A stretch of DNA of 64,000 nt, taken from the NCBI RefSeq assembly GCF_014451325.2, contig NZ_JACSCH020000027.1, forward strand, positions 36,897-100,896. Direction: 5' to 3'. Shown here piece by piece: positions 8,382 through 15,680 of the stretch. How positions within the stretch are numbered: position 1 is the stretch's first letter; the number at the start of each line of letters is the position of its first letter. Both the position numbers and the translations under genes were made by a program. The notes under the pieces are model-generated. The model did not search any database, had not been told where the DNA came from, and saw only the letters and a list, made by a program, of their open reading frames with translations. Origin of the DNA: Streptomyces sp. CB02980 (GTDB lineage: Bacteria > Actinomycetota > Actinomycetes > Streptomycetales > Streptomycetaceae).

Positions 8382-8390
8382 TCCAGGGCA

Positions 8391-8465
8391 GTGCGGCCGG
8401 CGCTCGGTCCGTGCGGCCGGCGCTCGGACCGTGCGGCCGGCGCTCGGACCGTGCGGCCGGCGGCC
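8391..8465. repeat. Tandem repeat, 20-bp unit, ~3.5 copies
   Basis: The unit GTGCGGCCGGCGCTCGGACC occurs at 8391-8410 (one base different), 8411-8430, 8431-8450 and as a partial copy from 8451. It fills the gap between two convergent GNAT genes. It is too short and too regular in spacing to be a CRISPR. It may affect termination or be prone to slippage. Confidence 0.9.
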
Positions 8466-8475
8466 GGCGGGGCGG

Positions 8476-9021
8476 CTACGGCGTGGGGACCGCAGGGACG
8501 GGGCCGCCGGACCGCTCCGCGCGGATCAGGGAGTAGAGCACCGAGTCGCGCCACTGTCCGGCGAGCCACACCGCGGAGCGCAGCACGCCCTCCCTGGCGA
8601 AGCCCGCCTTCTCCAGCGCGCGCTGCTCGGCGATGTTGCCGGTGTCGGTCCAGGCCTGGATCCGTTCGGCCCTCGTGTGGTCGAAGAGGTACTCCGCCAC
8701 GAGACGCTGGGCCTGGGTGCCCGTCCCCCGGCCGCGCGCGCCGGGCACCAGCTGGATCGCCAGGCTCCAGTTGGCCGTGTCGGGGCCCCAGCTGCCGGGG
8801 TACCACTTGACCCGGCCCACCGTCACACCGCCCTCGGCGACCGAGAGGGTCCCGCCGTCGTGGCCGAGGAGGCCGTTCTCCGCGAAGCGGCGGCGGAGGT
8901 CGGCGGTCGACCGGAAGCCGGACCACGCGTGGGGGCCGCTGCCCTCCGGTCCGCTCAACTCCCGTTCGAACAGGTCGAGATCCTCGACGGTGACGGGGCG
9001 CAGTGTGATCTCGTCCGACAC
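8476..9021 (-). CDS. GNAT family N-acetyltransferase (RimJ/RimL-like)
   Basis: The 181-residue form starts at GTG9021 (VSDEITLRP), preceded by AGGAG about 7 bases upstream; an ATG at 9057 would add 12 residues with no good ribosome site. The fold reads ITLRPVTVEDLDLFERE, then LVPGARGRGTGTQAQRLV (acetyl-CoA-binding RGxGTG), then NIAEQRALEKAGF. This is the arrangement of RimJ/RimL-type acetyltransferases that modify protein N-termini or small amines. The specific target is not known. Confidence 0.88.
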   Translation of the reverse strand: MSDEITLRPVTVEDLDLFERELSGPEGSGPHAWSGFRSTADLRRRFAENGLLGHDGGTLSVAEGGVTVGRVKWYPGSWGPDTANWSLAIQLVPGARGRGTGTQAQRLVAEYLFDHTRAERIQAWTDTGNIAEQRALEKAGFAREGVLRSAVWLAGQWRDSVLYSLIRAERSGGPVPAVPTP

Positions 9022-9106
9022 GGAACGGCTCCTGGTCCTCGGCGTGCAACGTCGCACGACGTCGTCCTTGTCGAGACGCGCTCCGACGAGGTGCCAGTTC
9101 CGCCGG

Positions 9107-9164
9107 GCCGAGGGATGCCGCGCCGAGGGATGCCGCGCCGAGGCCGCCGCGCCGAGGCCGCCGG
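9107..9164. repeat. Tandem repeat between GNAT and enolase genes
   Basis: Two perfect 15-bp copies of GCCGAGGGATGCCGC (9107-9121, 9122-9136) are followed by two 14-bp degenerate copies (GCCGAGGCCGCCG plus one base) ending just before the enolase stop codon at 9166. This is a simple repeat with no coding signal of its own. Confidence 0.8.
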
Positions 9165-9165
9165 G

Positions 9166-10467
9166 TCAGGAGCGGTCGAGGACCGCCCCGCCCGCGTACC
9201 GCGCGGAGGCGCCGAGCTCCTCCTCGATCCTGATGAGCTGGTTGTACTTCGCGGTGCGGTCGGACCGGGACAGCGAGCCGGTCTTGATCTGTCCGCAGCC
9301 GGTCGCCACCGCCAGGTCCGCGATGGTGGTGTCCTCCGTCTCGCCGGAGCGGTGCGACATGATGACGGTCCAGCCGGCGCGGTGCGCGGTGGCGACCGTG
9401 GCGAGGGCTTCGGTCAGGGTGCCGATCTGGTTGACCTTGACCAGGACCGAGTTGCCGACACCGGTCCGGATGCCCTCGCGCAGCAGGTTCTCGTCGGTGC
9501 AGAACACGTCGTCGCCGGTGAGCTGGCAGCGGTCGCCGACGCGGGCGGTGAGCTCCCGCCAGCCGTCCAGGTCGTTCTCGGCCATCGGGTCCTCGATGGA
9601 GACGATCGGGTACGCGTCGATCAGCTTGGCCAGGTAGTCGGCGTGCTCGGTGGGCGTACGGCGGACGCCCTCGCCCTCGTACACGTACGCGCCGTCCCGG
9701 AAGAACTCCGACGAGGCCGGGTCCATGACCAGGCCGATGTCCGTGCCGGGCCGGTAGCCGGTGCGCTCGACGGCCGCCATGACGAAGTCGAGTGCCTCCT
9801 CGGCGGTACGGAGCGCGGGCGCGAAGCCGCCCTCGTCGCCGACGCCGGTGGCGTGCCCGGCGGACAGCAGGTCGCGGCGGAGGGTGTGGAAGATCTCGGA
9901 GCCCATGCGTACGGCTTCCGCGAAGGTCTCCGCGCCGATCGGGGCGATCATGAACTCCTGGAAGTCCAGCGGATTGTCGGCGTGCGCGCCACCGTTGACG
10001 ATGTTCATCATCGGGAGCGGGAGAAGGTGGGCGTCGGCGCCGCCGAGGTAGCGGTAGAGCGGCTGGCGGTGGGCCGCCGCGGCGGCCTTCGCGACGGCGA
10101 GGGAGACGCCGAGGAGGGCGTTGGCGCCGAGCCGGGACTTGTCGGCGGTGCCGTCGAGCGCGATGAGCGCGGCGTCGAGGCCGGCCTGGTCGTCGGCGTC
10201 GCGTCCGACGACCGCTGCCGCGATGTCGCCGTTGACGTGGGCGACGGCGCGGTCGACGCCCTTGCCGTGCCAGCGCCCGGGGTCCCCGTCGCGCAGCTCG
10301 ACGGCTTCGCGTGCGCCGGTGGAGGCGCCGGAGGGGACGGCGGCGCGGCCGAGGGATCCGTCGGCGAGGAGGACATCGGCCTCGACCGTGGGGTTGCCCC
10401 GGCTGTCGATGACCCTGCGGGCGGTGACGGACGTGATGACGGTGGTCTCAACTGCCGTGGAAGCCAT
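9166..10467 (-). CDS. eno: Phosphopyruvate hydratase (enolase), second copy type
   Basis: This 433-residue enolase converts 2-phosphoglycerate to phosphoenolpyruvate in the cytosol. Visible family signatures are SRGNPTVEADV, SGASTGAREAVELRDGD, NIVNGGAHADNPLDFQEFM, the Mg-binding VSIEDPMAENDLDGW and TGDDVF, the catalytic-lysine region LVKVNQIGTLTE, and SHRSGETEDTTIADLAVATG. Length is normal. The usual housekeeping context (ftsB/divIC neighbours) is absent; the gene stands alone divergent from a MarR gene, as expected for the accessory enolase paralogue of many streptomycetes. ATG10467 is used, with AGGACC upstream. Palindromic operators between the two genes suggest that MarR controls its expression. 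Confidence 0.95.
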   Translation of the reverse strand: MASTAVETTVITSVTARRVIDSRGNPTVEADVLLADGSLGRAAVPSGASTGAREAVELRDGDPGRWHGKGVDRAVAHVNGDIAAAVVGRDADDQAGLDAALIALDGTADKSRLGANALLGVSLAVAKAAAAAHRQPLYRYLGGADAHLLPLPMMNIVNGGAHADNPLDFQEFMIAPIGAETFAEAVRMGSEIFHTLRRDLLSAGHATGVGDEGGFAPALRTAEEALDFVMAAVERTGYRPGTDIGLVMDPASSEFFRDGAYVYEGEGVRRTPTEHADYLAKLIDAYPIVSIEDPMAENDLDGWRELTARVGDRCQLTGDDVFCTDENLLREGIRTGVGNSVLVKVNQIGTLTEALATVATAHRAGWTVIMSHRSGETEDTTIADLAVATGCGQIKTGSLSRSDRTAKYNQLIRIEEELGASARYAGGAVLDRS

Positions 10468-10543
10468 GGGAGGTCCTTCGTGTGGATGCGCGCCGCGGCC
10501 CTGCTGCGACAACGCTGGCGCGTGCCGCGACAGCGCCGACTCT

Positions 10544-10556
10544 ACAGCAATGCTGT
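10544..10556. promoter_or_regulatory. Palindrome ACAGCA-N-TGCTGT (putative MarR operator)
   Basis: A 13-bp inverted repeat with 6-bp arms around one base lies between the divergent enolase and MarR starts. It shares the CAGC/GCTG vocabulary of the larger palindrome at 10579-10599 and sits in a run of repeated GCTGTNCAGTT-like half-sites. The role as an operator is inferred. Confidence 0.6.
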
Positions 10557-10578
10557 GCAGTTTTGCTGTTCAGTTGTG

Positions 10579-10599
10579 CTGTGCAGTTCAGCTGCACAG
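10579..10599. promoter_or_regulatory. Palindrome CTGTGCAG-N5-CTGCACAG (putative MarR operator)
   Basis: Perfect 8-bp arms are separated by 5 bp, 50 bp upstream of the MarR start and about 110 bp upstream of the enolase start. Several related half-sites (CAGTT, GGTTCGGCTGCGG) repeat around it from 10555 to 10625. A dimeric regulator such as the adjacent MarR protein is the natural candidate ligand. Confidence 0.65.
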
Positions 10600-10649
10600 T
10601 TCGGCTGCGGGGTTCGGCTGCGGAGTCGTGCCACCGGTTAAAGTGGCCT

Positions 10650-11072
10650 ATGCCCACCCCGGAACCCGCCGCCGTCGCCACCGAACTGCGTACCGCGATG
10701 GGCAAGCTCACGCGGCGCGTGAAGCACGAGGACCAGATCCCGCTCGGCCACGTCTCCGTGCTCGGCACCCTGGATCGCGACGGCGCCATGACGACCAGCG
10801 ATCTGGCGGCGGACCAGCGCGTACGGCCCCAGTCCATGGCCCGCTCGGTCGGGCTGCTCATGGATCAGGGGCTCGTCGTCCGCCGGGCGCACCCCACGGA
10901 CGGCCGCAAGTCCCTGGTGGAGCTCTCCCCCGCGGGACGGGCCGCCCTCGACGCGGAGCGCGGGCGCAGGGTGGGCTGGCTCGCCCAGGCGATCGAGCTG
11001 GAGCTCACCGGCGAGGAGCGCGAGGTGCTGGCGCGCAGCGCCGCCCTGATGGAGCGGCTCGCCGCGCGCTAG
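10650..11072 (+). CDS. MarR family transcriptional regulator
   Basis: This 140-residue winged-helix regulator has the core LGHVSVLGTLDRDGAMTTSDLAA, then MARSVGLLMDQGLVVRRAHPTDGRKSLVELSPAG, with the DGR wing motif. The start is ATG10650; no strong ribosome site is seen, so it could be leaderless or weakly translated. It is divergent from the enolase gene across a palindrome-rich region and ends inside the stop of the truncated methyltransferase on the other strand. Likely roles are autorepression and control of the enolase gene. Confidence 0.9.
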   Translation: MPTPEPAAVATELRTAMGKLTRRVKHEDQIPLGHVSVLGTLDRDGAMTTSDLAADQRVRPQSMARSVGLLMDQGLVVRRAHPTDGRKSLVELSPAGRAALDAERGRRVGWLAQAIELELTGEEREVLARSAALMERLAAR

Positions 11073-11497
11073 GAGGACGTCTGGTCCACCGACGCGATCA
11101 GCCGGCCACCGGGCCGGAGCACGCGCCGCAGTTCGGCGAGCGTCGGCTCCCAGTCCTCCAGGTAGTGCAGCACCAGCGACGCGGCCACGTCGCCGAACGC
11201 CCCCTCGGCGAACGGCAGGGGGTCGCGCAGGTCGACCACGTGCAGTGCCGTGTCGTCCCCGAGCCGCCGCCTGGCAAGCGCCAGCATCGCGGCGCTGACG
11301 TCGACGCCGGTGACGACCGCGCCGCGCTCGCGCAGCGCGGCGGAGAGGGAGCCCGCACCACAGCCGGCGTCCAGGACCCTCCGGCCGGCCACGTCTCCGG
11401 CGAGGGCGAGCATCGCGGGCCGCTCGTAGTAGGCGTTCACGAGGTTGTTCCCGTTCTCCGCCGCGTACGCCGCGGCGAAGGTGTCGTAGTCGTTCAA
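11069..11497 (-). pseudogene. SAM-dependent methyltransferase, C-terminally truncated
   Basis: The reading frame starts best at TTG11497 (LNDYDTFAAAYAAENG), behind GGAGGG; GTG11512 is also possible. The first ~140 residues are a normal class I methyltransferase core: motif I VLDAGCGAGSLSAAL, the acidic VTGVDVS, motif IV-like VASLVLHYLEDW, and RVLRPGGRLI. Homologues of this subfamily continue about 80-100 residues further. Here the frame stops a few codons after GGRLIASVDQ, exactly at the opposite-strand MarR stop codon, so the substrate-binding C-terminus is missing. A rearrangement joining the two genes is the likely cause. The SAM fold might still form, but activity is doubtful. Confidence 0.7.
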
Positions 11498-11678
11498 CCG
11501 CCCTCCCTCCACGGTTGATCGAGGACGGACGGGACTCTCGGGCACATCGGTGACGCGTTCCAACCCCCGCAGCCTGGTTCCGTGCCGGAAAAAGATTCCG
11601 GAGTCCTGTCACAACTTCGCGGGGCGCTCCGTCAGTGCTGTGAAGACGCCGACAAGGGCACACCGAAGGAGAACAGCG

Positions 11679-12209
11679 ATGACGCACACGAACTCCACCA
11701 CGGGCACCACGACCGCCACCACCCCCAGGACCTCCATCTCCCGGATGCCCAACCCCGGTGAGTTCGTGCCCGAGTTGAACGACATCAGCGCCGCCCTGTT
11801 CCGGGCCACCGGCAACCGCTCGGTGCCGCGCGCCACGATGAGCCTCGTCCACCTGCGGGCCGGCCAGATCGTCGGCAACACCTACCTGACGATCCTGAAC
11901 ACCGGTTTCCTCCGCAAGGCCGGCCAGTCCGAGGAGCGCATCACCGCCGTCTCCTCCTGGCAGGACGCCCCCTACTTCACCGACGCCGAGCGCGCCGCCC
12001 TCGCCCTGGTGGAGGCCACCCTGCAGCCCGCCCCGCACGGCCGGGAGCGCGTCTCCGACGAGCTGTACGCCGAGGTCGCGAAGCACTACGACGAGAAGGC
12101 CCTGGCCACCCTGACCATCGCGATCGGCCAGATCAACTTCTTCATCGCCCTGGCCGTCATCGGCAAGCCGCAGCCGGTCAGCTCCCTCGCGGACGAGCAG
12201 TGGGACTGA
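11679..12209 (+). CDS. Carboxymuconolactone decarboxylase family protein lacking CxxC
   Basis: This 176-residue alpha-helical protein belongs to the AhpD/CMD superfamily. The N-terminal 22 residues are Thr/Ser-rich, then MPNPGEFVPELNDISAALFRATG begins the conserved part. The place where AhpD proteins carry CxxC-H reads RAGQIVGNTYLTILNTG, so the redox cysteines are replaced. C-terminal features are ITAVSSWQDAPYFTDAERAALAL and YAEVAKHYDEKALATLTIAIGQINFF. ATG11679 has AAGGAG nine bases upstream; ATG11745 is an alternative giving the usual MPNP start. It likely has a non-peroxidase function. It is transcribed alone and followed by a terminator at 12245. Confidence 0.88.
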   Translation: MTHTNSTTGTTTATTPRTSISRMPNPGEFVPELNDISAALFRATGNRSVPRATMSLVHLRAGQIVGNTYLTILNTGFLRKAGQSEERITAVSSWQDAPYFTDAERAALALVEATLQPAPHGRERVSDELYAEVAKHYDEKALATLTIAIGQINFFIALAVIGKPQPVSSLADEQWD

Positions 12210-12244
12210 CCGGTCCCCGAGCCCGGAAGCGCGCACAGCGAATG

Positions 12245-12274
12245 CCCCCACCCCGGGTGATCCGGGAGTGGGGG
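12245..12274 (+). terminator. Rho-independent-like hairpin after the CMD gene
   Basis: CCCCCAC (12245-12251) pairs with GTGGGGG (12268-12274), with an inner CCGG pairing around a GTGAT loop. It lies 36 bp after the CMD stop codon. No U-tract follows, as is usual in Streptomyces. Confidence 0.75.
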
Positions 12275-12315
12275 AGCAGGTCGGCCTTGCCGTCGCCGTT
12301 CAGGTCGCCCGCGCG
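12274..12315 (-). pseudogene. Short FG-GAP/VCBS repeat remnant
   Basis: The minus strand reads AGDLNGDGKADLL over 12276-12312, the calcium-binding consensus of an FG-GAP repeat, with no enclosing gene: the frame continues only into the terminator. The same motif type (SDLTGDGRADLVG) occurs in the two intact FG-GAP proteins at 50.3 and 53.3 kb. It is best explained as the relic of a deleted secreted FG-GAP protein gene. Confidence 0.5.
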
Positions 12316-12364
12316 TCCGCCAGGAGGATGACCGCCCGCCGTGAACGGCCCGTCGAACCCTTTC

Positions 12365-13255
12365 CTACGAGGTCAGGACGCCGTTCAGGAAGGGGCCGAC
12401 CGCCTCGCGCCAGGCGTCCGGGTGCTCGTAGTGGAGGAGATGCCCGGCGTCGGGGATCTCCGCGTACGCGCCGTGCGGCAGGACGCGGACCATCTCCTGG
12501 GCCTCGGCTCTGCCCAGCTCGCCGTCCAGGCCGCGGACCACCAGCGTGGGGCAGCGGACCTGGGCCAGGGACTCCCAGTGGGCGTCGTGCACCCAGGTCT
12601 CCCGGGAGGTCAGCATCTGCTCCGGGTCGAAGACCGGACGCCAGCCGTCCGGGTGCTCGGCCATCACCTCGGCGAAGAAGGCGCCCCGGGCGGGGTTGGG
12701 TCGCTCGACCCACGGGTCCTCCTCGCCGAACCAGCGGCGGGCGGCGTCGAGCGAAGGGAACGGGGCCGGCCAGCGGCGGAACCAGTCCCGCCACTCGCGC
12801 TGCGAGGCCGCGCCGAGCGCCGAGGCGCGCATGTCGCAGATGACGAGGGCGTGGACGAGGTCGGGACGCTCGGCGGCCAGTTGCCAGGCGGTGAGGGCGC
12901 CCATGGAGTGGCCGATGAGGGTGACCGGGCCGAGGCCGAGCTGCTCGACGGCGGCAGCCGCGTCCGCCACGTACGCCTCGCGGGTGAAGGAGGCGGCGGG
13001 GGGCTTGTCGCTGTGGCCGTGGCCTCGCTGGTCGAGGGCGACGGTGCGGGGGTGGCCGTGGGGGTGGGGGGTCGCGTCGGGGCGGGTCGCCGCCTCCGCG
13101 AGGCGGCTGATCGCCGGGGACCAGTGGGCCGCGTGGCCCATCAGGCCGTGGAGGAGTAAGACGCCGGGGCCGGCCTGCGGGGCGGTCCCGGGCGTGAAGT
13201 CCCAGGCCGCCAGCCGTACGCCGTCGGCCCCGGTGACGTCGAGTCGTCGCGCCAT
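12365..13255 (-). CDS. Alpha/beta hydrolase
   Basis: This 296-residue enzyme has the classic hydrolase fold. The oxyanion-hole strand is VLLLHGLMGHAAHW, followed by VALDQRGHGHSDKP, the nucleophile elbow GHSMGA (Ser), a C-terminal acid in VVRGLDGELG, and the catalytic His in DAGHLLHYEHPD. Epoxide hydrolases and esterases/haloperoxidase-like enzymes share this plan; no halide-binding signature is obvious. The start is ATG13255 (MARRLDV); an upstream frame adds 11 residues. It is monocistronic, and the region 5' of it is long and gene-free. Confidence 0.9.
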   Translation of the reverse strand: MARRLDVTGADGVRLAAWDFTPGTAPQAGPGVLLLHGLMGHAAHWSPAISRLAEAATRPDATPHPHGHPRTVALDQRGHGHSDKPPAASFTREAYVADAAAAVEQLGLGPVTLIGHSMGALTAWQLAAERPDLVHALVICDMRASALGAASQREWRDWFRRWPAPFPSLDAARRWFGEEDPWVERPNPARGAFFAEVMAEHPDGWRPVFDPEQMLTSRETWVHDAHWESLAQVRCPTLVVRGLDGELGRAEAQEMVRVLPHGAYAEIPDAGHLLHYEHPDAWREAVGPFLNGVLTS

Positions 13256-13479
13256 CCCTGGCACCCCCTCTTCTTGCCGTCGAACCACGCCAGACTATCG
13301 AACTCGCATTCGAAAATGCGCTCCTGCCGCGCAACACCCCTCGTTCGAGTGACAGGCCTCAAGGATTGACGGCCGCTGCCGAGGGGAGATCTTGAACGGG
13401 AGGCGGACCGCTCGGGGAAAACGGTCCGAGGGGATTGACCTTGAGAGCTCGGGGCTCCAGGTCAGCACAGGGGAGGACA

Positions 13480-13507
13480 GGCCCCGGCGCCGCGAGGCGC
13501 CGGGGCC
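13480..13507. terminator. Perfect 12-bp stem, GCGA loop
   Basis: GGCCCCGGCGCC (13480-13491), loop GCGA, then GGCGCCGGGGCC (13496-13507). No gene ends close to it, so it may be an orphan terminator, the structure of an unannotated small RNA, or a GC-rich repeat. Confidence 0.55.
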
Positions 13508-13853
13508 CTCTGCTGTCCGGGGCGGGCGGGAACCCGCTGCTGTCCTGGGCAGACAGGAGCCCGTTTCCGTACGCGGCAGGGGCGAACCCGCTGCCGTCCG
13601 GAGCGCGCGGGTCGCCGGCGCGGGCGGCGTCCGACGTACGGATTCCGCTTGCTGCACGGCCCCCACCCCTCCCCGGTCTCGCACCGCCCCGCCCCTCGTA
13701 TCGCACCATGTCGCCCCAGCGTGGCACGGCGAGGGCGCGGGCGTAGCCATTCCGGCGTAAACCGGGGCGCACAAGGGCCGTTGGCCCGGAAGCGACACTC
13801 GAACGTGTCCTATTCCGGCGCAACCAGACGCCGGTTCCCGGGCGGAGACGCCG

Positions 13854-13901
13854 AAGGGTGCCCCACCGGTCGTCGCGTACGACGACCGGTGGGGCACCCT
13901 T
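13854..13901. terminator. 22-bp perfect hairpin downstream of dmdR1
   Basis: The arm at 13854-13875 (AAGGGTGCCCC... ending GTCGTCG) is fully complementary to 13880-13901, with a CGTA loop. It lies 42 bp past the dmdR1 stop on the minus strand. The length and perfection make it a very strong bidirectional terminator. Confidence 0.85.
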
Positions 13902-13942
13902 CCCGCGAGATGCGGTGTCGGCCGGGGTGCGGTGTCAGCGCG

Positions 13943-14632
13943 TCAGCGCTTCGCCACGAACACGTGGGCCGCGACGTCCGCGTTCAGTTCGGCCGCCTCG
14001 CCGCTGCTGCCGACGAGGATGCCGCCCGCGGACTCCGTCACCGACACCACGGAGCCGGGCTGCACGCCCGCGCGCCGCAGCGTGTACATCAGCTGGGCGT
14101 CCGTCTGGATCGGCTCGCCGATCCGGCGGACGACCACCGTCTTGCCCTCGCTCGCGTCCAGCTCGGCGAGCGACACCATCGAGTCGTCGAGGAAGGCCTC
14201 GGCCTCCGCCTTCTCCCCGAGCTCTTCGAGACCGGGGATCGGGTTCCCGTACGGCGACTCCGTCGGGTGACGCAGCAGCTCCAGGACGCGCCGCTCCACG
14301 GCCTCGCTCATCACGTGCTCCCAGCGGCAGGCCTCGGCGTGCACCTGCTCCCACTCCAGGCCGATCACGTCGACGAGCAGGCACTCCGCGAGGCGGTGCT
14401 TGCGCATGACCCGGGTGGCGAGGCGGCGGCCCTCCTCGGTCAGCTCCAGGTGCCGGTCGCTGGCGACGGCCACCAGTCCGTCGCGCTCCATCCGGGCCAC
14501 CGTCTGGCTCACCGTTGGGCCGCTCTGGTCGAGCCGCTCGGCGATCCGGGCACGCATGGGGACCACACCTTCCTCCTCAAGCTCGAGGATGGTGCGGAGA
14601 TACATCTCCGTTGTGTCGATCAGTCCGGACAT
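13943..14632 (-). CDS. dmdR1: Iron-dependent repressor, DtxR/IdeR family (DmdR1-like)
   Basis: This 229-residue metalloregulator represses siderophore and iron-uptake genes when loaded with Fe(II). Domain order is winged HTH (1-73), dimerisation/metal domain (74-140) and SH3-like domain (~150-229). All DtxR metal ligands are in register: Met10, Cys102, Glu105 and His106 for the primary site, and His79, Glu83 and His98 for the ancillary site. The recognition helix reads QSGPTVSQTVARMER. The sequence is close to S. coelicolor DmdR1 as I recall it. It is divergent from a SIS-domain gene with a DasR-type site between them. ATG14632 is used. Confidence 0.95.
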   Translation of the reverse strand: MSGLIDTTEMYLRTILELEEEGVVPMRARIAERLDQSGPTVSQTVARMERDGLVAVASDRHLELTEEGRRLATRVMRKHRLAECLLVDVIGLEWEQVHAEACRWEHVMSEAVERRVLELLRHPTESPYGNPIPGLEELGEKAEAEAFLDDSMVSLAELDASEGKTVVVRRIGEPIQTDAQLMYTLRRAGVQPGSVVSVTESAGGILVGSSGEAAELNADVAAHVFVAKR

Positions 14633-14719
14633 ACGTGCCCCTCGATGAGTCGTGCGCTGGCCCTGCACCAATTCTGACGCATCGCGCCGACAACCGGGCC
14701 TCACCGGCCCAAGGCGGTA

Positions 14720-14725
14720 TTGACA
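14720..14725 (+). promoter_or_regulatory. -35-like TTGACA upstream of the SIS gene
   Basis: A consensus TTGACA hexamer is placed so that the dre-like site (14730-14745) falls in the spacer or -10 region. Repressor binding there would block the promoter. No clear TANNNT -10 is seen, so the assignment is tentative. Confidence 0.45.
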
Positions 14726-14729
14726 GAGC

Positions 14730-14745
14730 AATGGTCCAGACCGCA
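14730..14745. promoter_or_regulatory. dre-like DasR operator
   Basis: AATGGTCCAGACCGCA matches the 16-bp DasR consensus ACTGGTCTAGACCACT at 12 positions, including both GGTC/GACC half-sites. It lies between dmdR1 and the divergent sugar-phosphate SIS-domain gene. DasR is the GlcNAc-responsive global repressor of streptomycetes, and control of dmdR1 by DasR has been reported in S. coelicolor. Confidence 0.75.
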
Positions 14746-14828
14746 CCGTGATCGGCGACCGGGGCAGGACCAGGGCACGACCACGACATGACGCGACGAC
14801 GCGACGGCGACGAGAAGGAGCTTCTGGA

Positions 14829-15596
14829 ATGGGCGACAGCGCGGGCGAGAGCAAGCTGGCCGGACAGTTCTTCGACGCCGCGATCGGCCTGCTCCAGCAG
14901 GTGCGCGACGGCGACTCGGCCGAGATCGCCGCGGCCGGCGCCGCGATCGCCGAGGCCGTCGCCAACGGCAACCGGCTCTTCGCCTTCGGCGCGGGCCACT
15001 CCTCGCTCGCCGCCCAGGACGTCGTCTACCGGGCCGGTGGACTCGCCCTCATGAACCTGCTCGTCGTCCCCGGTGTCGTCGGCGTCGACGTCATGCCGGC
15101 CACGCTCGGCTCCGCCCTCGAACGCGTCGACGGCCTCGCCGGGGCGGTCCTGGACTCCTCCCCCGCCACCGCGGGGGACGTCCTGATCATCATCTCCCTC
15201 TCCGGGCGCAACGCCCTGCCCGTGGAGATGGCCATGAACGCCCGCGCGCTCGGCCTCACCGTCATCGGCGTGACCTCGGTGGCGTACGCGACGGAGACCA
15301 GGTCCCGGCACGTCTCGGGGACCTATCTCAAGGACCACTGCGACATCGTCCTCGACTCCCGGATCGCCGTCGGCGACGCCGAGCTCACCCACGAGGGCAT
15401 CGAGGCCCCCTTCGCGCCCGCCTCCACCGTCGTCACCAGCGCCCTCATGCAGGCCACGCTCGCCGCCGCCGCCGAGGACCTCGTCCGCCGCGGCATCGAG
15501 CCGCCGCTGCTGCGCTCCGGGAACGTCGACGGCGGCCACGAGTGGAACGGCCGCGTGATGACGGAGTACGGCGACCGGATCTTCTACCGGCACTAG
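14829..15596 (+). CDS. SIS domain protein (UPF0309 family)
   Basis: This 255-residue cytosolic protein has a single sugar-isomerase (SIS) fold: LFAFGAGHSSLAAQDVVYRAGG, the phosphosugar-binding VLIIISLSGRNALPVEMAMNARALGLTVIGVTS, and a C-terminal GGHEWNGRVM. SIS domains bind phosphosugars such as GlcNAc-6P or MurNAc-6P. Length and sequence fit the UPF0309 group, whose reaction is unassigned. The ATG follows GGAG-like AGAAGGAGC. The dre-like operator upstream supports a role in amino-sugar metabolism. It is divergent from dmdR1. Confidence 0.88.
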   Translation: MGDSAGESKLAGQFFDAAIGLLQQVRDGDSAEIAAAGAAIAEAVANGNRLFAFGAGHSSLAAQDVVYRAGGLALMNLLVVPGVVGVDVMPATLGSALERVDGLAGAVLDSSPATAGDVLIIISLSGRNALPVEMAMNARALGLTVIGVTSVAYATETRSRHVSGTYLKDHCDIVLDSRIAVGDAELTHEGIEAPFAPASTVVTSALMQATLAAAAEDLVRRGIEPPLLRSGNVDGGHEWNGRVMTEYGDRIFYRH

Positions 15597-15602
15597 GCCT
15601 TG

Positions 15603-15680
15603 CCAGCTACCGGCTACCGGCGCTGGGCCACCGGCTACCGGCTACGGCGCTGGGCCCTGCCGACTACCGGCGCTGGGCCT
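15603..15680. repeat. Imperfect repeats of CTACCGGCGCTGGGCC
   Basis: Three closely related copies of a 16-17-bp unit lie between the SIS gene stop and the 3' end of the convergent PEP-mutase family gene. The last copy forms that gene's final codons and stop. Its function is unknown; it may help termination. Confidence 0.75.

Larger units (their letters stand above)
13256..13942. other. 687-bp gene-free region between hydrolase and dmdR1
   Basis: No convincing gene is seen. The stretch holds the hydrolase promoter side, a perfect 12-bp-stem hairpin (13480-13507), three degenerate copies of a CCCGCTGCYGTCC-like motif around 13530-13605, and two copies of ATTCCGGCG(T/C)AA at about 13750 and 13813. 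It ends with the 22-bp-stem hairpin (13854-13901) that probably terminates dmdR1. Confidence 0.7.

Noticed and set aside
8391..8465. Possible CRISPR array
   Set aside because: Repeats are directly adjacent 20-mers with no spacers and no cas genes; a simple tandem repeat.
8431..10641. 736-codon plus-strand frame over the GNAT and enolase genes
   Set aside because: Antisense to enolase, low-complexity composition, no recognisable motif.
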